64,000 nt of DNA from Streptomyces sp. ITFR-21 (GCF_031844685.1 NZ_CP134605.1:3965001-4029000), one strand, 5' to 3'; positions 44,372 through 53,950 are shown, counted from the stretch's first letter. Numbers and translations are program-made. The notes: generated by a model from the letters alone, not told the origin.

Positions 44372-44806
44372 TTACGGCCACACCAGACAGTAGAGCTGGT
44401 GCCCGGACTCCTCGCAGCGGCGGGCGAAGTCCTGCCACTCGTGCAGCATCCGGTAGATCACGAAGGCGTCCCGCGGGCCGCGCCGGTCCGGCACGGTGGA
44501 CCAGATGAACGCCGCGGCGCCGAGGGACTCCTCGTCGGCGGTGCGCAGCGGCTCGACCACTGACGCGGGCAGCCGGACCACCGCGTAGTCGGGGTGCAGT
44601 ACGACCAGTTCGAGCGGCGGGACCTTGGAGGGCGCGATGCCCTCGATGCCGGTCAGCACCATCGCCGCCATGGTCTCCGGCTTGACCTTGGTGTACATGC
44701 CCTGGCCGAGTTCGTCGCCGCCGAGCTCCTCGGGCCGCATGGAGATCGGGACTCGTGCCGCGGTGGCCCCGTCGGGCGCACCGAAGTACTTGTAGGTCAC
44801 CCCCAC
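44372..44806 (-). CDS. Conserved hypothetical protein of the hemL neighbourhood
   Basis: A 144-residue soluble protein: GVTYKYFGAPDGATAARVP, a middle YTKVKPETMAAMVLTGIEG, and a C-terminal part with RDAFVIYRMLHEWQDFARR and HQLYCLVWP. I recognise the general pattern as a conserved Streptomyces protein found near hemL but know no function or domain name. No signal peptide or membrane segment. It is divergent from hemL across 351 bp. Confidence 0.75.
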   Translation of the reverse strand: MGVTYKYFGAPDGATAARVPISMRPEELGGDELGQGMYTKVKPETMAAMVLTGIEGIAPSKVPPLELVVLHPDYAVVRLPASVVEPLRTADEESLGAAAFIWSTVPDRRGPRDAFVIYRMLHEWQDFARRCEESGHQLYCLVWP

Positions 44807-45157
44807 TCGGCCACCCCTGCTCCTGCCCTCTGCGGTCGATCGGCGTACTGGTCTGCGGTGCTCTGGTCTGCGGTGTGCGCGCTGCGCGCGAGGTCCATGG
44901 TGCTTGTGGTGTTCTTGATCGCGTACTTCTGCGGTGCGGTGTTCCGGTGTGCTGCGGGATCGTACGGAGTGCGGCGTCCGCCGGTGGTACGGGCGTGCCC
45001 GGGATCGCGAGCGCCCGGACTCCCACCCGGTTCGCCACCACGCTGCTGCATTCCACTACCCGACCATCCGCTGACCCAACCATGCAACCCGATCATCGTC
45101 TCAGATGCCGGGTCGAGACGTTACGGCGCAGCGCCCGGGGTTTGAGAGCATGTGCCT
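44807..45157. other. Divergent promoter region upstream of hemL
   Basis: No gene is seen. A 13-bp word CTGGTCTGCGGTG occurs twice 15 bp apart (44848 and 44863), and TGCGGTG/GTGCGG variants recur to 44970. The last 60 bp before hemL show no clear -10 or ribosome binding site. Confidence 0.4.
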
Positions 45158-46489
45158 GTGAGCGATCCCGTGAGCAGTGCCGTGAACTATGCGTACGAAG
45201 CACCAGTGTCCCAGGAACTCTTCGACCGGGCGGCGGTCGTGACACCAGGAGGGGTGAACTCACCGGTACGGGCGTTCCGCGCGGTGGGCGGCACCCCCCG
45301 GTTCATGGTGTCCGGCAGCGGGCCGTACCTGACCGACGCCGACGGCCGCGAGTACGTCGACCTCGTCTGCTCCTGGGGCCCGATGATCCTCGGCCACGCA
45401 CACCCCGAGGTGATCGCGGCGGTACAGGCGGCGGTCGCCCGCGGCACCTCCTTCGGCACCCCGGGCGAGGGCGAAGTGGCCCTGGCCGAGGCGATGGTGG
45501 CCCGGGTGGAGCCGCTGGAGCAGGTACGGCTGGTGTCCTCCGGGACCGAGGCCACCATGTCCGCGATCCGGCTCGCCCGCGGTTTCACCGGCCGGGCCAA
45601 AGTGGTCAAGTTCGCCGGGTGTTACCACGGCCACGTCGACGCGCTGCTGGTGGCCGCGGGCTCCGGGGTGGCCACGTTCGGATTGCCGGACACCCCCGGG
45701 GTGACGGGCGCACAGGCCGGCGACACGATCGTGCTGCCGTACAACGACCTGGACGCGGTACGGCGGGCGTTCGCCGCGCACCCCGGCGAGATCGCCTGCG
45801 TGATCACCGAGGCGTCACCGGGCAACATGGGCGTGGTCCCGCCGGGCGAGGGCTTCAACGCGGGGCTGCGGCAGCTGTGCACGGACAACGGCGCGCTGCT
45901 GGTCTCCGACGAGGTGATGACCGGCTTCCGGGTCGGCCCGGCCGGCTGGTACGGCATCGACGGGGTGCGGCCGGACCTGATGACCTTCGGCAAGGTGATG
46001 GGCGGCGGCTTCCCGGCCGCCGCGTTCGGCGGGCGGGCCGAGGTGATGGCGCTGCTCGCCCCCGCCGGGCCCGTCTACCAGGCGGGCACGCTGTCCGGCA
46101 ACCCCGTCGCCACCGCCGCCGGGCTCGCCCAGCTGCGGCTGCTGGACGCGGCCGCGTACGCCGCGGTGGACGCGGTGTCCGCGGAGATCAGGGGGCTGGT
46201 GACGGAGGCGCTCACCAAGGAGGGGGTCGCGCACCGGGTGCAGGTGGCGGGGAACATGTTCTCGGTCTTCTTCACCGACCAGGAGGTGCGGGACTTCGAC
46301 GACGCCAGGAAGCAGGAGGCGTACCGGTTCACCGGCTTCTTCCACGCGATGCTGGCGCAGGGCGTCTATCTGCCGCCGTCGGCCTTCGAGTCCTGGTTCG
46401 TGTCCACCGCGCACGACGAACGGGCCGTGGCGCGGATCGCCGCGGCGCTGCCGGCCGCCGCACGGGCGGCGGCGGAGGCGCGGGCATGA
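45158..46489 (+). CDS. hemL: Glutamate-1-semialdehyde 2,1-aminomutase
   Basis: A 443-residue PLP enzyme that converts glutamate-1-semialdehyde, the HemA product, to 5-aminolevulinate. Seen: [13 protein letters not shown] at the N terminus, [40 protein letters not shown], and TFGKVMGGG with K279 as the PLP lysine. The start may be GTG 45158 or GTG 45152; neither has a good ribosome binding site. It overlaps the next gene by ATGA. Confidence 0.95.
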   Translation: MSDPVSSAVNYAYEAPVSQELFDRAAVVTPGGVNSPVRAFRAVGGTPRFMVSGSGPYLTDADGREYVDLVCSWGPMILGHAHPEVIAAVQAAVARGTSFGTPGEGEVALAEAMVARVEPLEQVRLVSSGTEATMSAIRLARGFTGRAKVVKFAGCYHGHVDALLVAAGSGVATFGLPDTPGVTGAQAGDTIVLPYNDLDAVRRAFAAHPGEIACVITEASPGNMGVVPPGEGFNAGLRQLCTDNGALLVSDEVMTGFRVGPAGWYGIDGVRPDLMTFGKVMGGGFPAAAFGGRAEVMALLAPAGPVYQAGTLSGNPVATAAGLAQLRLLDAAAYAAVDAVSAEIRGLVTEALTKEGVAHRVQVAGNMFSVFFTDQEVRDFDDARKQEAYRFTGFFHAMLAQGVYLPPSAFESWFVSTAHDERAVARIAAALPAAARAAAEARA

Positions 46490-47181
46490 GCGACAAGACG
46501 TTCGACGGCACGGAGCTGACCGTCGTGCACGTGATGCGGCACGGCGAGGTGCACAACCCCGGCGGGGTGCTGTACGGGCGCACCCCCGGCTTCCACCTGT
46601 CCGAGCTCGGGCGGGAGATGGCCGAGCGGGTCGCCGCGCACCTGGCCGGGCGGGACATCCGGCACGTGGTCGCGTCACCGCTGGAGCGCGCGCAGGAGAC
46701 GGCGTCGCCGATCGCGGCGTCGCACGGCCTGGAGCTCGCCACCGACGCGCGGCTGATCGAGGCGGAGAACACCTTCCAGGGGAAGACCTTCGGGGTCGGC
46801 GACGGGGCGCTGCGCAACCCGGCGAACTGGAAGTACCTGGTGAACCCCTTCCGGCCGAGCTGGGGGGAGCCGTACGTCGAGCAGGTGGTACGCATGATGG
46901 AGGCGGTGGACGCGGCGCGGGACGCCGCGCGGGGCCACGAGGCGGTGTGCGTGAGCCATCAGCTGCCGATCTGGGTGCTGCGGTCGTTCGCGGAGCACCG
47001 GCGCCTGTGGCACGACCCCCGCAAGCGGCAGTGCACCCTGGCGAGCCTCACCTCCTTCACCTACGAGGGCGACAAGATCGTCTCCATCGCCTACAGCGAG
47101 CCCGCGATCGACCTCGTCCCCCCCCACCTCCGCGCCGGCGCGAAACCCCGCCGGGGCGGCCCGAAGGCTTTCGGCGCGTAG
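46486..47181 (+). CDS. Histidine phosphatase (phosphoglycerate mutase-like) family protein
   Basis: A 231-residue member of histidine phosphatase branch 1: [15 protein letters not shown] holds the RHG catalytic motif, [10 protein letters not shown] is the Arg-containing stretch, and CVSHQLPIW holds the second His. It dephosphorylates or transfers phosphate of an unknown metabolite; coupling to hemL by ATGA suggests co-expression. A weak hairpin overlapping the stop and a run of seven T (47182-47188) may end the operon. Confidence 0.9.
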   Translation: MSDKTFDGTELTVVHVMRHGEVHNPGGVLYGRTPGFHLSELGREMAERVAAHLAGRDIRHVVASPLERAQETASPIAASHGLELATDARLIEAENTFQGKTFGVGDGALRNPANWKYLVNPFRPSWGEPYVEQVVRMMEAVDAARDAARGHEAVCVSHQLPIWVLRSFAEHRRLWHDPRKRQCTLASLTSFTYEGDKIVSIAYSEPAIDLVPPHLRAGAKPRRGGPKAFGA

Positions 47182-47212
47182 TTTTTTTGCCGCCCTGAGG
47201 ATGCCCCGCTGG

Positions 47213-47345
47213 GCGCCCGGTGGGGTTGGGGCGCCCAGGGAGGCCGTCGGGCGGGGGTGGCCCGGGGGGTGCCCGGTGGGGTTGGGGCGCCCAGGGAGGC
47301 CGTCGGGCGGGGGTGGCCCGGGGGGTGCCCGGTGGGGTTGGGGCG
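47213..47345. repeat. 56-bp-period tandem repeat (two and a fraction copies)
   Basis: The word TGGGGTTGGGGCGC begins at 47221, 47277 and 47333, exactly 56 bp apart; the first two periods are virtually identical. The plus strand is G-rich (GGGGTTGGGG, GGGGGTGG, CGGGGGG). Confidence 0.92.
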
Positions 47346-47710
47346 CTGTGGGAGGGGTGCCCGGTGGGGGTGAGGTGTCCTCTTGTGGGTGCCGTCGGGC
47401 GTGAGGGTGCCCCAGTGGGGTGCCGTCGGGGGTAGCGGTGCCGTGGGATGGGTGCCCACGGGCGTGAGGGTGCCCTGGGGTGGGTGCCCGGCGGGGTGAG
47501 GGTGCTTCACGGGGGTGCCGTCGGGCGTCAGGGCCCCCAAGGGGGCCGAGCTCCCGGGGGCTGGGCTGCCCACACGGCGCCGTACGGTCCGCCGCTGGGT
47601 CCACCTGACGCCGTACGGCACCCACCTTGGGGCACCACACGCCCGACGGCCCGCCCCTGCGTCCGCCTGGCGCCGTAGGGTCCGCCGCTGGGTCCGCCTG
47701 ACGCCCGACG
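47346..47710. repeat. Degenerate minisatellite following the 56-bp repeat
   Basis: From 47346 to about 47545 the sequence is a drifting array of GGTGCCGTCGGGCGTGAGGG-like words. From 47575 a different pair of imperfect copies (CGCCGTACGGTCCGCCGCTG and CGCCGTAGGGTCCGCCGCTG) follows about 97 bp apart. The minus strand reads as a Pro/His/Gly-rich open frame, but that is a product of the repeat. Confidence 0.75.
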
Positions 47711-47840
47711 TCCGGCCGGGTAGCCGGTGAGCCGAAGGGCGCGCCGGTGTCGAAAGGGAGAGCGCGCGCAGTGAGCGAGGTACGAGCGAGTGAGCACGGT
47801 CGACCGTCGGCACCGGATCGAAGCGCCCGGAGGCGAAGCG

Positions 47841-47917
47841 GCGGCAAAAAAGGGGGAGCGGCGGCAAAAAAGGGGGAGCGGCGGCAAAAAGGGGGATGGG
47901 CGGCAAAAAAGGGGGGC
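47841..47917. repeat. Four-copy 20-bp tandem repeat with A-tracts and G-tracts
   Basis: Units at 47841, 47861, 47881 and 47900 (20, 20, 19 and 18 bp) follow the pattern GCGGCAAAAAAGGGGGAGCG. A5-A6 and G5-G6 runs recur every two helical turns. The unit GGCGGCAAAAAA is the reverse complement of TTTTTTGCCGCC at 47183-47194, just after the histidine phosphatase stop. The rest of 47182-48062 has no supported gene. Confidence 0.93.
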
Positions 47918-48062
47918 CGTTCGGGCGGGAAAGGGGGAAAAGAGCCGTGCGGGGGCGGCGTGTGAGGAACGTGTGAACGTCAGGGTGGGTGGCTGCCTTT
48001 TTCGGCGGGGCCGCTCGTCTCAGAACGTGGAGTTCCGGGGACGCCAGAAGACGGGATCACAG

Positions 48063-49358
48063 ATGAGTGCCTTGAGCCGCAGGACCCTGCTGACCACTGC
48101 CGCCGGGGCCGCGGCGGGTGCCGCCGTGGCGGGGTGCGGGACGGCGGACGGCGGCACGGCGGGGCCCGCGCCGGTGGTGACGAGGACGGGGGAGAAGTCC
48201 GGGGCCAGCGGCAGCCACGCCGCCGCCCCGGCGGTCACGCTCATCGGGGACGGCTCCACCGCCCACACCGGCGCCCAGCCGAACCAGCCGGCCGTCGACC
48301 GGCTGGAGCCCGGCCAGACGCCACCGCAGTTCGTGATCTTCTCCTGGGACGGCGCCGGCGAGGTCGGCAACGGCCTCTTCTCCCGCTTCCGCAAACTCGC
48401 GGCCGACCACGGCGCCCGTATGACGTTCTTCCTGTCCGGCCTCTACTTGCTGCCGGAGGGCCGGAAGCTCGCCTACGCCCCGCCGAACAACACCCCGGGC
48501 GCCAGCGACATCGGCTACCTCACCGACGAGCACCTGCGGATGACCCTGGACAACGTCCGGTTGGCCTGGCGGGAGGGTCACGAGATCGGCACCCACTTCA
48601 ACGGCCACTTCTGCGCCGGCAGCGGCAGCGTGGGCCGCTGGACGCCCGCCGACTGGAAGAGCGAGATCGACCAGGCGAAAGCTTTCGTCACCTCCTGGAA
48701 GACCAGCACCGGCTGGCACGACCAGGACCCGCTGCCCTTCGACTACGAGACCGAGCTGGTCGGCGGGCGCACCCCCTGCCTGCTCGGCCAGGACAACCTG
48801 CTGCCCACCGCCAGGGCCCTCGGCTGGCGGTACGACGCCAGCTCCCCGGGCGGCAACCAGACCTGGCCGGTCAAGCGCGGCGGCGTGTGGGACCTGCCGC
48901 TCCAGCTCATCCCGTTCCCCGGCCACCGCTTCGAGGTGCTGTCGATGGACTACAACATGCTGGCCAACCAGTCGCACAACGCGACCCGGTCCGACCCGCG
49001 CAACTACCCGGGCTGGCGCAGCCAGGCCACCGCCTCGTACATCGCCGGCTTCCAGCGCGCCTACGAGACCAACCGCGCGCCCTTCTTCATCGGCAACCAC
49101 TTCGAGGAGTGGAACGGCGGGATCTACATGGACGCGGTGGAAGAAGCGTTCAAGCACATCGCGGCCCTCGGCGAGAAGGACGTCCGGATGGTGTCCTTCC
49201 GGCAGTTCGTGGACTGGCTGGACGCCCAGGACCCGGCGGTGCTGGACCGGCTGCGCCAGCTGGAGGTGGGCGAGCGGCCGCCCGGCGGCTGGAGCGAGTT
49301 CCTGGCCCCGGAGTTCGCCGGCAGCACCCCGCGGCAGCCCCCGCTGTCCACCACCTGA
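48063..49358 (+). CDS. Exported polysaccharide-deacetylase-like lipoprotein
   Basis: A 431-residue exported protein. The N terminus SALSRRTLLTTAAGAAAGAA has twin arginines and is followed by lipobox AVAGC, so it is likely a Tat-exported lipoprotein. The body resembles the NodB/CE4 fold: FVIFSWDGAG (Asp of motif 1), MTFFLSGLYLL, GHEIGTHFNGHFC (His-x3-His-type motif 2), then WRYDASSPG and FIGNHFEEW. It probably deacetylates or binds a surface glycan. It sits directly upstream of the cytochrome c maturation operon. ATG 48063 lacks a strong ribosome binding site. Confidence 0.78.
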   Translation: MSALSRRTLLTTAAGAAAGAAVAGCGTADGGTAGPAPVVTRTGEKSGASGSHAAAPAVTLIGDGSTAHTGAQPNQPAVDRLEPGQTPPQFVIFSWDGAGEVGNGLFSRFRKLAADHGARMTFFLSGLYLLPEGRKLAYAPPNNTPGASDIGYLTDEHLRMTLDNVRLAWREGHEIGTHFNGHFCAGSGSVGRWTPADWKSEIDQAKAFVTSWKTSTGWHDQDPLPFDYETELVGGRTPCLLGQDNLLPTARALGWRYDASSPGGNQTWPVKRGGVWDLPLQLIPFPGHRFEVLSMDYNMLANQSHNATRSDPRNYPGWRSQATASYIAGFQRAYETNRAPFFIGNHFEEWNGGIYMDAVEEAFKHIAALGEKDVRMVSFRQFVDWLDAQDPAVLDRLRQLEVGERPPGGWSEFLAPEFAGSTPRQPPLSTT

Positions 49359-49579
49359 GCCATCGCCCGAGCCGCCCCCGAACCACCCCGCCCGTCCCGA
49401 CCCCGCCCCGCCGGCCGCGCCGGCCAGCAGACCCGCGGCCCGACCGCCCTTCCCGAGGCAGTCCGTGTGCCGCGCGCCGCCGTGCCGCCGCCTGATCCTT
49501 ACTTGGGGCGATTGCCGCTTTTGGGGTCCGCGTCGGGGGTCGGGCGAGGGCGCCCGAAGGCCCATGCGAAACTTTTCAC

Positions 49580-50191
49580 ATGAGTCCTCCGCGCGCCCTC
49601 CGACGCCGCCCGCTCCGCAGTGCCGCGGCACTGGCCGGAGCCGTGGTGACGGCGCTGGCAGTCGCCGCCTGCTCCGCCGGCTCGTCCGGATCCTCCGACG
49701 GCAGCTCCAACTTCGTCGGCGGCAACGGCCAGATCACCATCGTCAAGCCCGCCGACCGCAAGCCCGCCCCCGCGCTGTCCGGCCGGACGGTGGCCGGCGG
49801 ACAGGACAGCCTGGCCGCGTACAAGGGCAAGGTCGTGGTGATCAACATCTGGGGCTCCTGGTGCGCGCCCTGCCGCGCCGAGGCCCCCAACCTCGCCGCG
49901 GTCGCCGCCGCGGACCAGGCCAAGGGCGTGCAGTTCCTCGGCATCAACACCCGTGACCTGGACGTGTCCAACGCCGCCCGGTTCGACACGACGTTCCACA
50001 TCCCGTATCCGAGCCTGTTCGACCCCTACGGCAAGCTGATCCTGCGCTTCCCCAAGGGCAGCCTCAACCCGCAGAGCCTGCCGGCGACGCTGGTCGTCGA
50101 CCGCCAGGGCCGGGTCGCGGTACGCGCGCTGAAGGCGCTCAGCGAGGACGAGCTGCACCGGATCGTCGACCCCGTCGCCGCGGAGCGGTGA
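49580..50191 (+). CDS. resA: TlpA/ResA-like thiol-disulfide lipoprotein
   Basis: A 203-residue lipoprotein: signal peptide RRRPLRSAAALAGAVVTALA, lipobox AVAAC, then a thioredoxin fold with GSWCAPCRAEAP (WCAPC) near 94-98 and the cis-Pro stretch SLPATLVVDRQG. It keeps apocytochrome c haem-site cysteines reduced outside the membrane, using electrons from CcdA. First gene of the system II cytochrome c maturation operon; CcdA starts 1 nt after its stop. The start lacks a ribosome binding site. Confidence 0.9.
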   Translation: MSPPRALRRRPLRSAAALAGAVVTALAVAACSAGSSGSSDGSSNFVGGNGQITIVKPADRKPAPALSGRTVAGGQDSLAAYKGKVVVINIWGSWCAPCRAEAPNLAAVAAADQAKGVQFLGINTRDLDVSNAARFDTTFHIPYPSLFDPYGKLILRFPKGSLNPQSLPATLVVDRQGRVAVRALKALSEDELHRIVDPVAAER

Positions 50192-50192
50192 C

Positions 50193-50993
50193 GTGGCAGC
50201 CGGCGCGCTGGCCGCCCTGGCGGCCGACTCCACCGGGTCCGTCCTCGCGGCGGACCCCAGCCAGACCGTGCTCACCGGGGCGCTGCTGGCCGCCATCCCG
50301 ATCGCCGTGTTCGCCGGGCTGATCTCCTTCTTCTCGCCCTGCGTGCTGCCGCTGGTGCCCGGCTACCTCTCCTACGTGACCGGCGTCACCGGTACCGACC
50401 TCGGCGACGCCAGGCGCGGCCGGATGGTGGCCGGCGCGTCCCTGTTCGTGGTCGGCTTCAGCGCCGTGTTCGTGTCCACCGGGGCCCTGTTCGGCAACTT
50501 CGGCTGGGAACTCCAGGAGTACCGGCAGACGCTGACGAGGATCTTCGGCGCGCTCACCATCGTGCTCGGCCTGGCCTTCATGGGCCTGGTCGGCGGCATC
50601 ACCCAGCGGGAGTTCCGCTTCCACTCCCGGCCGTCCATGGGGCTGGCGGGCGCGCCGCTGCTGGGCGTGCTGTTCGGCCTCGGCTGGGCGCCCTGCGTGG
50701 GTCCGACCCTCGGCGCGGTGCAGTCGCTGGCGCTGAGCGACGCCAGCGCCGGGCGCGGCGCGCTGCTGATGGTCTTCTACTGCTTCGGCCTCGGCATCCC
50801 CTTCATCGTGGCGGCCGTCGCCTTCCGCCGTACGCTGGGCGCCTTCACGTGGGTCAAACGCCACTACGCGTGGGTCGTCCGGATCGGCGGTGGCATGCTC
50901 GTCGCCGTCGGCGTGCTGCTCGTCACCGGCGTGTGGGACCACATCACTTACCAGATGCAGATCTGGTCGAGCAGCTTCACCCCAGGGATCTGA
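50193..50993 (+). CDS. ccdA: Cytochrome c biogenesis protein CcdA
   Basis: A 266-residue protein with six TM segments. The two redox cysteines sit in FFSPCVLPLVPGYLSYV (TM1) and LGWAPCVGPTLGAV (TM4), each followed by Pro as in the family. It carries electrons from cytoplasmic thioredoxin to ResA/TlpA across the membrane. GTG 50193 follows the resA stop by 1 nt and resB follows by 3 nt, so the four genes form an operon. Confidence 0.94.
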   Translation: MAAGALAALAADSTGSVLAADPSQTVLTGALLAAIPIAVFAGLISFFSPCVLPLVPGYLSYVTGVTGTDLGDARRGRMVAGASLFVVGFSAVFVSTGALFGNFGWELQEYRQTLTRIFGALTIVLGLAFMGLVGGITQREFRFHSRPSMGLAGAPLLGVLFGLGWAPCVGPTLGAVQSLALSDASAGRGALLMVFYCFGLGIPFIVAAVAFRRTLGAFTWVKRHYAWVVRIGGGMLVAVGVLLVTGVWDHITYQMQIWSSSFTPGI

Positions 50994-50996
50994 CCC

Positions 50997-52856
50997 ATGA
51001 GCATCACGCATACGCCGGACGGCGGCGCCCGGACCGACGCGCCGGAGCAGGACCGCGCCGAGGACGGTCTCGGCGCGGCCGGCGCCCAGCTGAGCACCCA
51101 GCCGGCGGACAGCCTGCACGGGCCGGCGCTCGGCGTGCTGGGCTGGCTGCGCTGGACGTGGCGGCAGCTGACCTCGATGCGGGTCGCGCTGATCCTGCTC
51201 TTCCTGCTGTCGCTGGCGGCGATCCCCGGCTCGCTGATCCCGCAGCGTTCCGACATGCTCAAGGTCGACGCCTTCCGGAAGGCGCACCCCGACGTCAGCC
51301 CGCTGTACGACCGGCTGGGCCTGTTCCACGTCTACAGCTCGCCGTGGTTCTCCGCGATCTACATCCTGCTGTTCGTCTCGCTGGCCGGCTGCATCGTGCC
51401 GCGCAGCTGGCAGTTCGTCGGGCAGCTGCGCGCCAGGCCGCCGGCCGCCCCGCGGCACCTGACCCGGCTGCCGGCGTACAGCACCTGGCGGACCGACGCG
51501 ACGCCGGAGCAGGTCGCCGAGGCGGCCCGCGGCGCGCTGCGCGGCCGCCGGTTCCGTACCGCTGTCACCGGCACCTCGGTGGCGGCGGAGAAGGGATATC
51601 TGCGCGAGACCGGCAACCTGATCTTCCACGTCGCGCTGTTCGGCCTGCTGATCGGCTTCGCGCTGACCTCGCTGGAGAAGGCCGAGGGCGGCAAACTGAT
51701 CGTCGAGGGCGACGGCTTCAGCAACAACCTCACCCAGTACGACGACTTCAGCGGCGGCACGCTCTACGGTGCCGACGACCTCCAGCCGTTCGGCTTCTCG
51801 CTGGACAGCTTCGACGCCGAGTACGCCACCTCCGGCCCGGAGAAGGGCACCGCGCTGATGTTCCGGGCGAACATCCACTACTGGAACGGCGCCGACGGCA
51901 AGCCCGTGAAGGGCGCCATCTCGGTCAACCACCCGCTGGAGATCGGCGGCGAGAAGATCTACCTGATCGCGCACGGCTACGCGCCGGTGGTCACCGTCAA
52001 GGACGGCCGCGGCAGCGTCACGTACCAGGGCCCGGTGCCGTTCCTGCCGCAGGACACCAACCTGACCTCCACCGGGGTGATCAAGGCGCCGGACGCGATC
52101 GGCAAGGACGGCAGGCCCGACGGGCTCGGCTTCCAGGGCATCTTCACCCCGTCCTACGCCATCGACAACGTGCAGGGTCCGCACTCGGCGTTCCCGACGC
52201 TGGTCGCCCCGGCGCTGATCCTCAACGCCTACCACGGCGACCTCGGCCTGAACTCCGGCATCCCGCAGAACGTCTACCAGCTGGAGACCCGCAACCTCAC
52301 GCAGTACCGCACCGGCGACGGCCAGCCGCTGTCCGGGCTGCTCACCGTGGGCAAGACCATGCGGCTGCCCGGCGGCGGCTCGCTGACCTTCGACGGCGTC
52401 AAGCCCTGGGCCAGCTTCACCGTGTCCCACCAGTCGGGCGACGTGCTGGCCCTGGTCAGCGGGGTCTGCGCGATCCTCGGCCTGATGGGCTCGCTGTTCG
52501 TGCAGCGCCGCCGGATCTGGGTCAGGGCCGCCCCCGGCCCCGACGGCGCCACCCTGGTGGAGCTCGGCGGCCTCGGCCGCAGCGAGTCCGCCCGGATCGC
52601 CGACGAGCTGGGCGACCTCGCCCTGCAACTCCTGCCGGACGCCCCCGTGCTGGCGGACCCGCCGCCCGCGGCGGATACGCTCGCCGGGCCCGCCGACGCC
52701 CCGGCGGCCCCCGCGTACGCCGGAGGACGCGCGGAGGACACCGAGGACGCCGAGGACGCCGAGGACGCCGAGGACCACGAAGCCGGCGGCGACACCGAAG
52801 CCGCAGACCCCGAACCACCCGCGCACCAGACAGACGACGAAGGAGCCCGCGCGTGA
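50997..52856 (+). CDS. resB: Cytochrome c biogenesis protein ResB (Ccs1)
   Basis: A 619-residue membrane protein: TM1 after a hydrophilic N terminus (SMRVALILLFLLSLAAIPGS), TM2 (FSAIYILLFVSLAGCIVP), TM3 (LIFHVALFGLLIGFAL), a large external domain, and TM4 near 480 (VLALVSGVCAILGLMGSLFV). With ResC it moves haem outward and attaches it to c-type cytochromes. The C-terminal 80 residues are disordered and contain a tandem Glu-Asp-Ala repeat encoded by a 9-bp unit (52738-52770). Its TGA overlaps the resC start. Confidence 0.94.
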   Translation: MSITHTPDGGARTDAPEQDRAEDGLGAAGAQLSTQPADSLHGPALGVLGWLRWTWRQLTSMRVALILLFLLSLAAIPGSLIPQRSDMLKVDAFRKAHPDVSPLYDRLGLFHVYSSPWFSAIYILLFVSLAGCIVPRSWQFVGQLRARPPAAPRHLTRLPAYSTWRTDATPEQVAEAARGALRGRRFRTAVTGTSVAAEKGYLRETGNLIFHVALFGLLIGFALTSLEKAEGGKLIVEGDGFSNNLTQYDDFSGGTLYGADDLQPFGFSLDSFDAEYATSGPEKGTALMFRANIHYWNGADGKPVKGAISVNHPLEIGGEKIYLIAHGYAPVVTVKDGRGSVTYQGPVPFLPQDTNLTSTGVIKAPDAIGKDGRPDGLGFQGIFTPSYAIDNVQGPHSAFPTLVAPALILNAYHGDLGLNSGIPQNVYQLETRNLTQYRTGDGQPLSGLLTVGKTMRLPGGGSLTFDGVKPWASFTVSHQSGDVLALVSGVCAILGLMGSLFVQRRRIWVRAAPGPDGATLVELGGLGRSESARIADELGDLALQLLPDAPVLADPPPAADTLAGPADAPAAPAYAGGRAEDTEDAEDAEDAEDHEAGGDTEAADPEPPAHQTDDEGARA

Positions 52857-53950
52857 TGAACCTCGCTGCCGCGGTCAACGAGAACTTCGCGAACTACAGC
52901 AACTACCTCATCCGCTCGGCGATGTTCGTCTACGCGCTGGCCTTCCTCGCGCACCTGGCGGAGTGGGTCTTCGGCGGGCGCAGCAAGGTCGCCGTGCAGT
53001 CCGCCGCCCTCACCGCGCAGGCCGCCGCCGTGGCCGCGGCCGTGCCGCCGGCCACCGTGCGGGTCACCCGGCGCGACGGCGGCACCACCACGATCGAGCG
53101 TCCCAAGGTCGTCACCCGCTCCTCGGCCAGCGACCGGGGCATCACGGACGGCCCCGGCGCGGCCGGCGGCAGCGAGAAGGGCGACCTGTACGGGCGGATC
53201 GCGATCTCCTTCACCGTGCTGGCCTGGCTGCTGCACGTCGGCGGCGTCGCCTTCCGGGCCGCCTCGGTGCAGCGCGCCCCCTGGGGCAACATGTACGAGT
53301 TCTCCACCACCTTCGGCATGGTCGCCGTGGGCGCGTACCTGCTGCTGCTCGCGCTGGGGAAGAACGTCCGCTGGATCGGACTGTTCCTCACCACCACGGT
53401 GCTGCTGGACCTGGGCCTGGCCCTGTCGGTGCTCTACACCTCCAGCGAGCAGCTGGTGCCCGCGCTGCACTCGTACTGGCTGTGGATCCACGTCTCCTGC
53501 GCGATCATCTCCGGCGCCGTCTTCTACCTGGCCGCCGTCGGCACCCTGCTGTACCTGTTCCGCGACCACTACGAGCTGGCGCTGGCCGCCGGCCGGGCGC
53601 AGGACAACCGCTGGGGCGACGTCATGCGCCGGCTGCCGGCCGCCGCGAGCCTGGACAAGTTCGCCTACCGGATGAACGCGCTGGTCTTCCCGCTGTGGAC
53701 GTTCACCATCATCGCCGGCGCGATCTGGGCGCAGGCGGCGTGGGGCCACTACTGGGAATGGGACCCGAAGGAGACCTGGTCGTTCATCACCTGGGTCGCG
53801 TACGCCGGCTACCTGCACGCCCGCGCCACCGCCGGCTGGAAGGGCCGCAAGGCCGCGTACCTGGCGCTGATCGCCTTCGGGTGCTTCCTGTTCAACTACT
53901 ACGGCGTGAACATCTTCGTCACCGGCAAGCACTCGTACGCCGGGGTCTGA
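52856..53950 (+). CDS. resC: Cytochrome c biogenesis protein ResC (CcsB/CcsA)
   Basis: A 364-residue haem-handling membrane protein with about eight TM segments. The haem-binding tryptophan-rich loop reads WGHYWEWDPKETWSF near 298-312; conserved His residues lie in LHSYWLWIHV and LLHVGG. A hydrophilic insert (about 60-105) follows TM1. It forms the system II haem lyase with ResB. ATG 52856 overlaps the resB stop by 1 nt; GTG 52853 one codon earlier has a better spacing from AAGGAG. Confidence 0.95.
   Translation: MNLAAAVNENFANYSNYLIRSAMFVYALAFLAHLAEWVFGGRSKVAVQSAALTAQAAAVAAAVPPATVRVTRRDGGTTTIERPKVVTRSSASDRGITDGPGAAGGSEKGDLYGRIAISFTVLAWLLHVGGVAFRAASVQRAPWGNMYEFSTTFGMVAVGAYLLLLALGKNVRWIGLFLTTTVLLDLGLALSVLYTSSEQLVPALHSYWLWIHVSCAIISGAVFYLAAVGTLLYLFRDHYELALAAGRAQDNRWGDVMRRLPAAASLDKFAYRMNALVFPLWTFTIIAGAIWAQAAWGHYWEWDPKETWSFITWVAYAGYLHARATAGWKGRKAAYLALIAFGCFLFNYYGVNIFVTGKHSYAGV

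Noticed and set aside
47161..47188. Strong intrinsic terminator at the end of the hemL operon
   Set aside because: Seven T follow, but the only hairpin (CCGAA/TTCGG) is 5 bp, overlaps the last codons and is about 7 nt from the T run; kept only as a remark.
46675..47906. Pro/His-rich minus-strand frame of up to 390 residues across the minisatellite
   Set aside because: The reading is produced by the tandem repeat, changes style at each repeat boundary and has no start signal.
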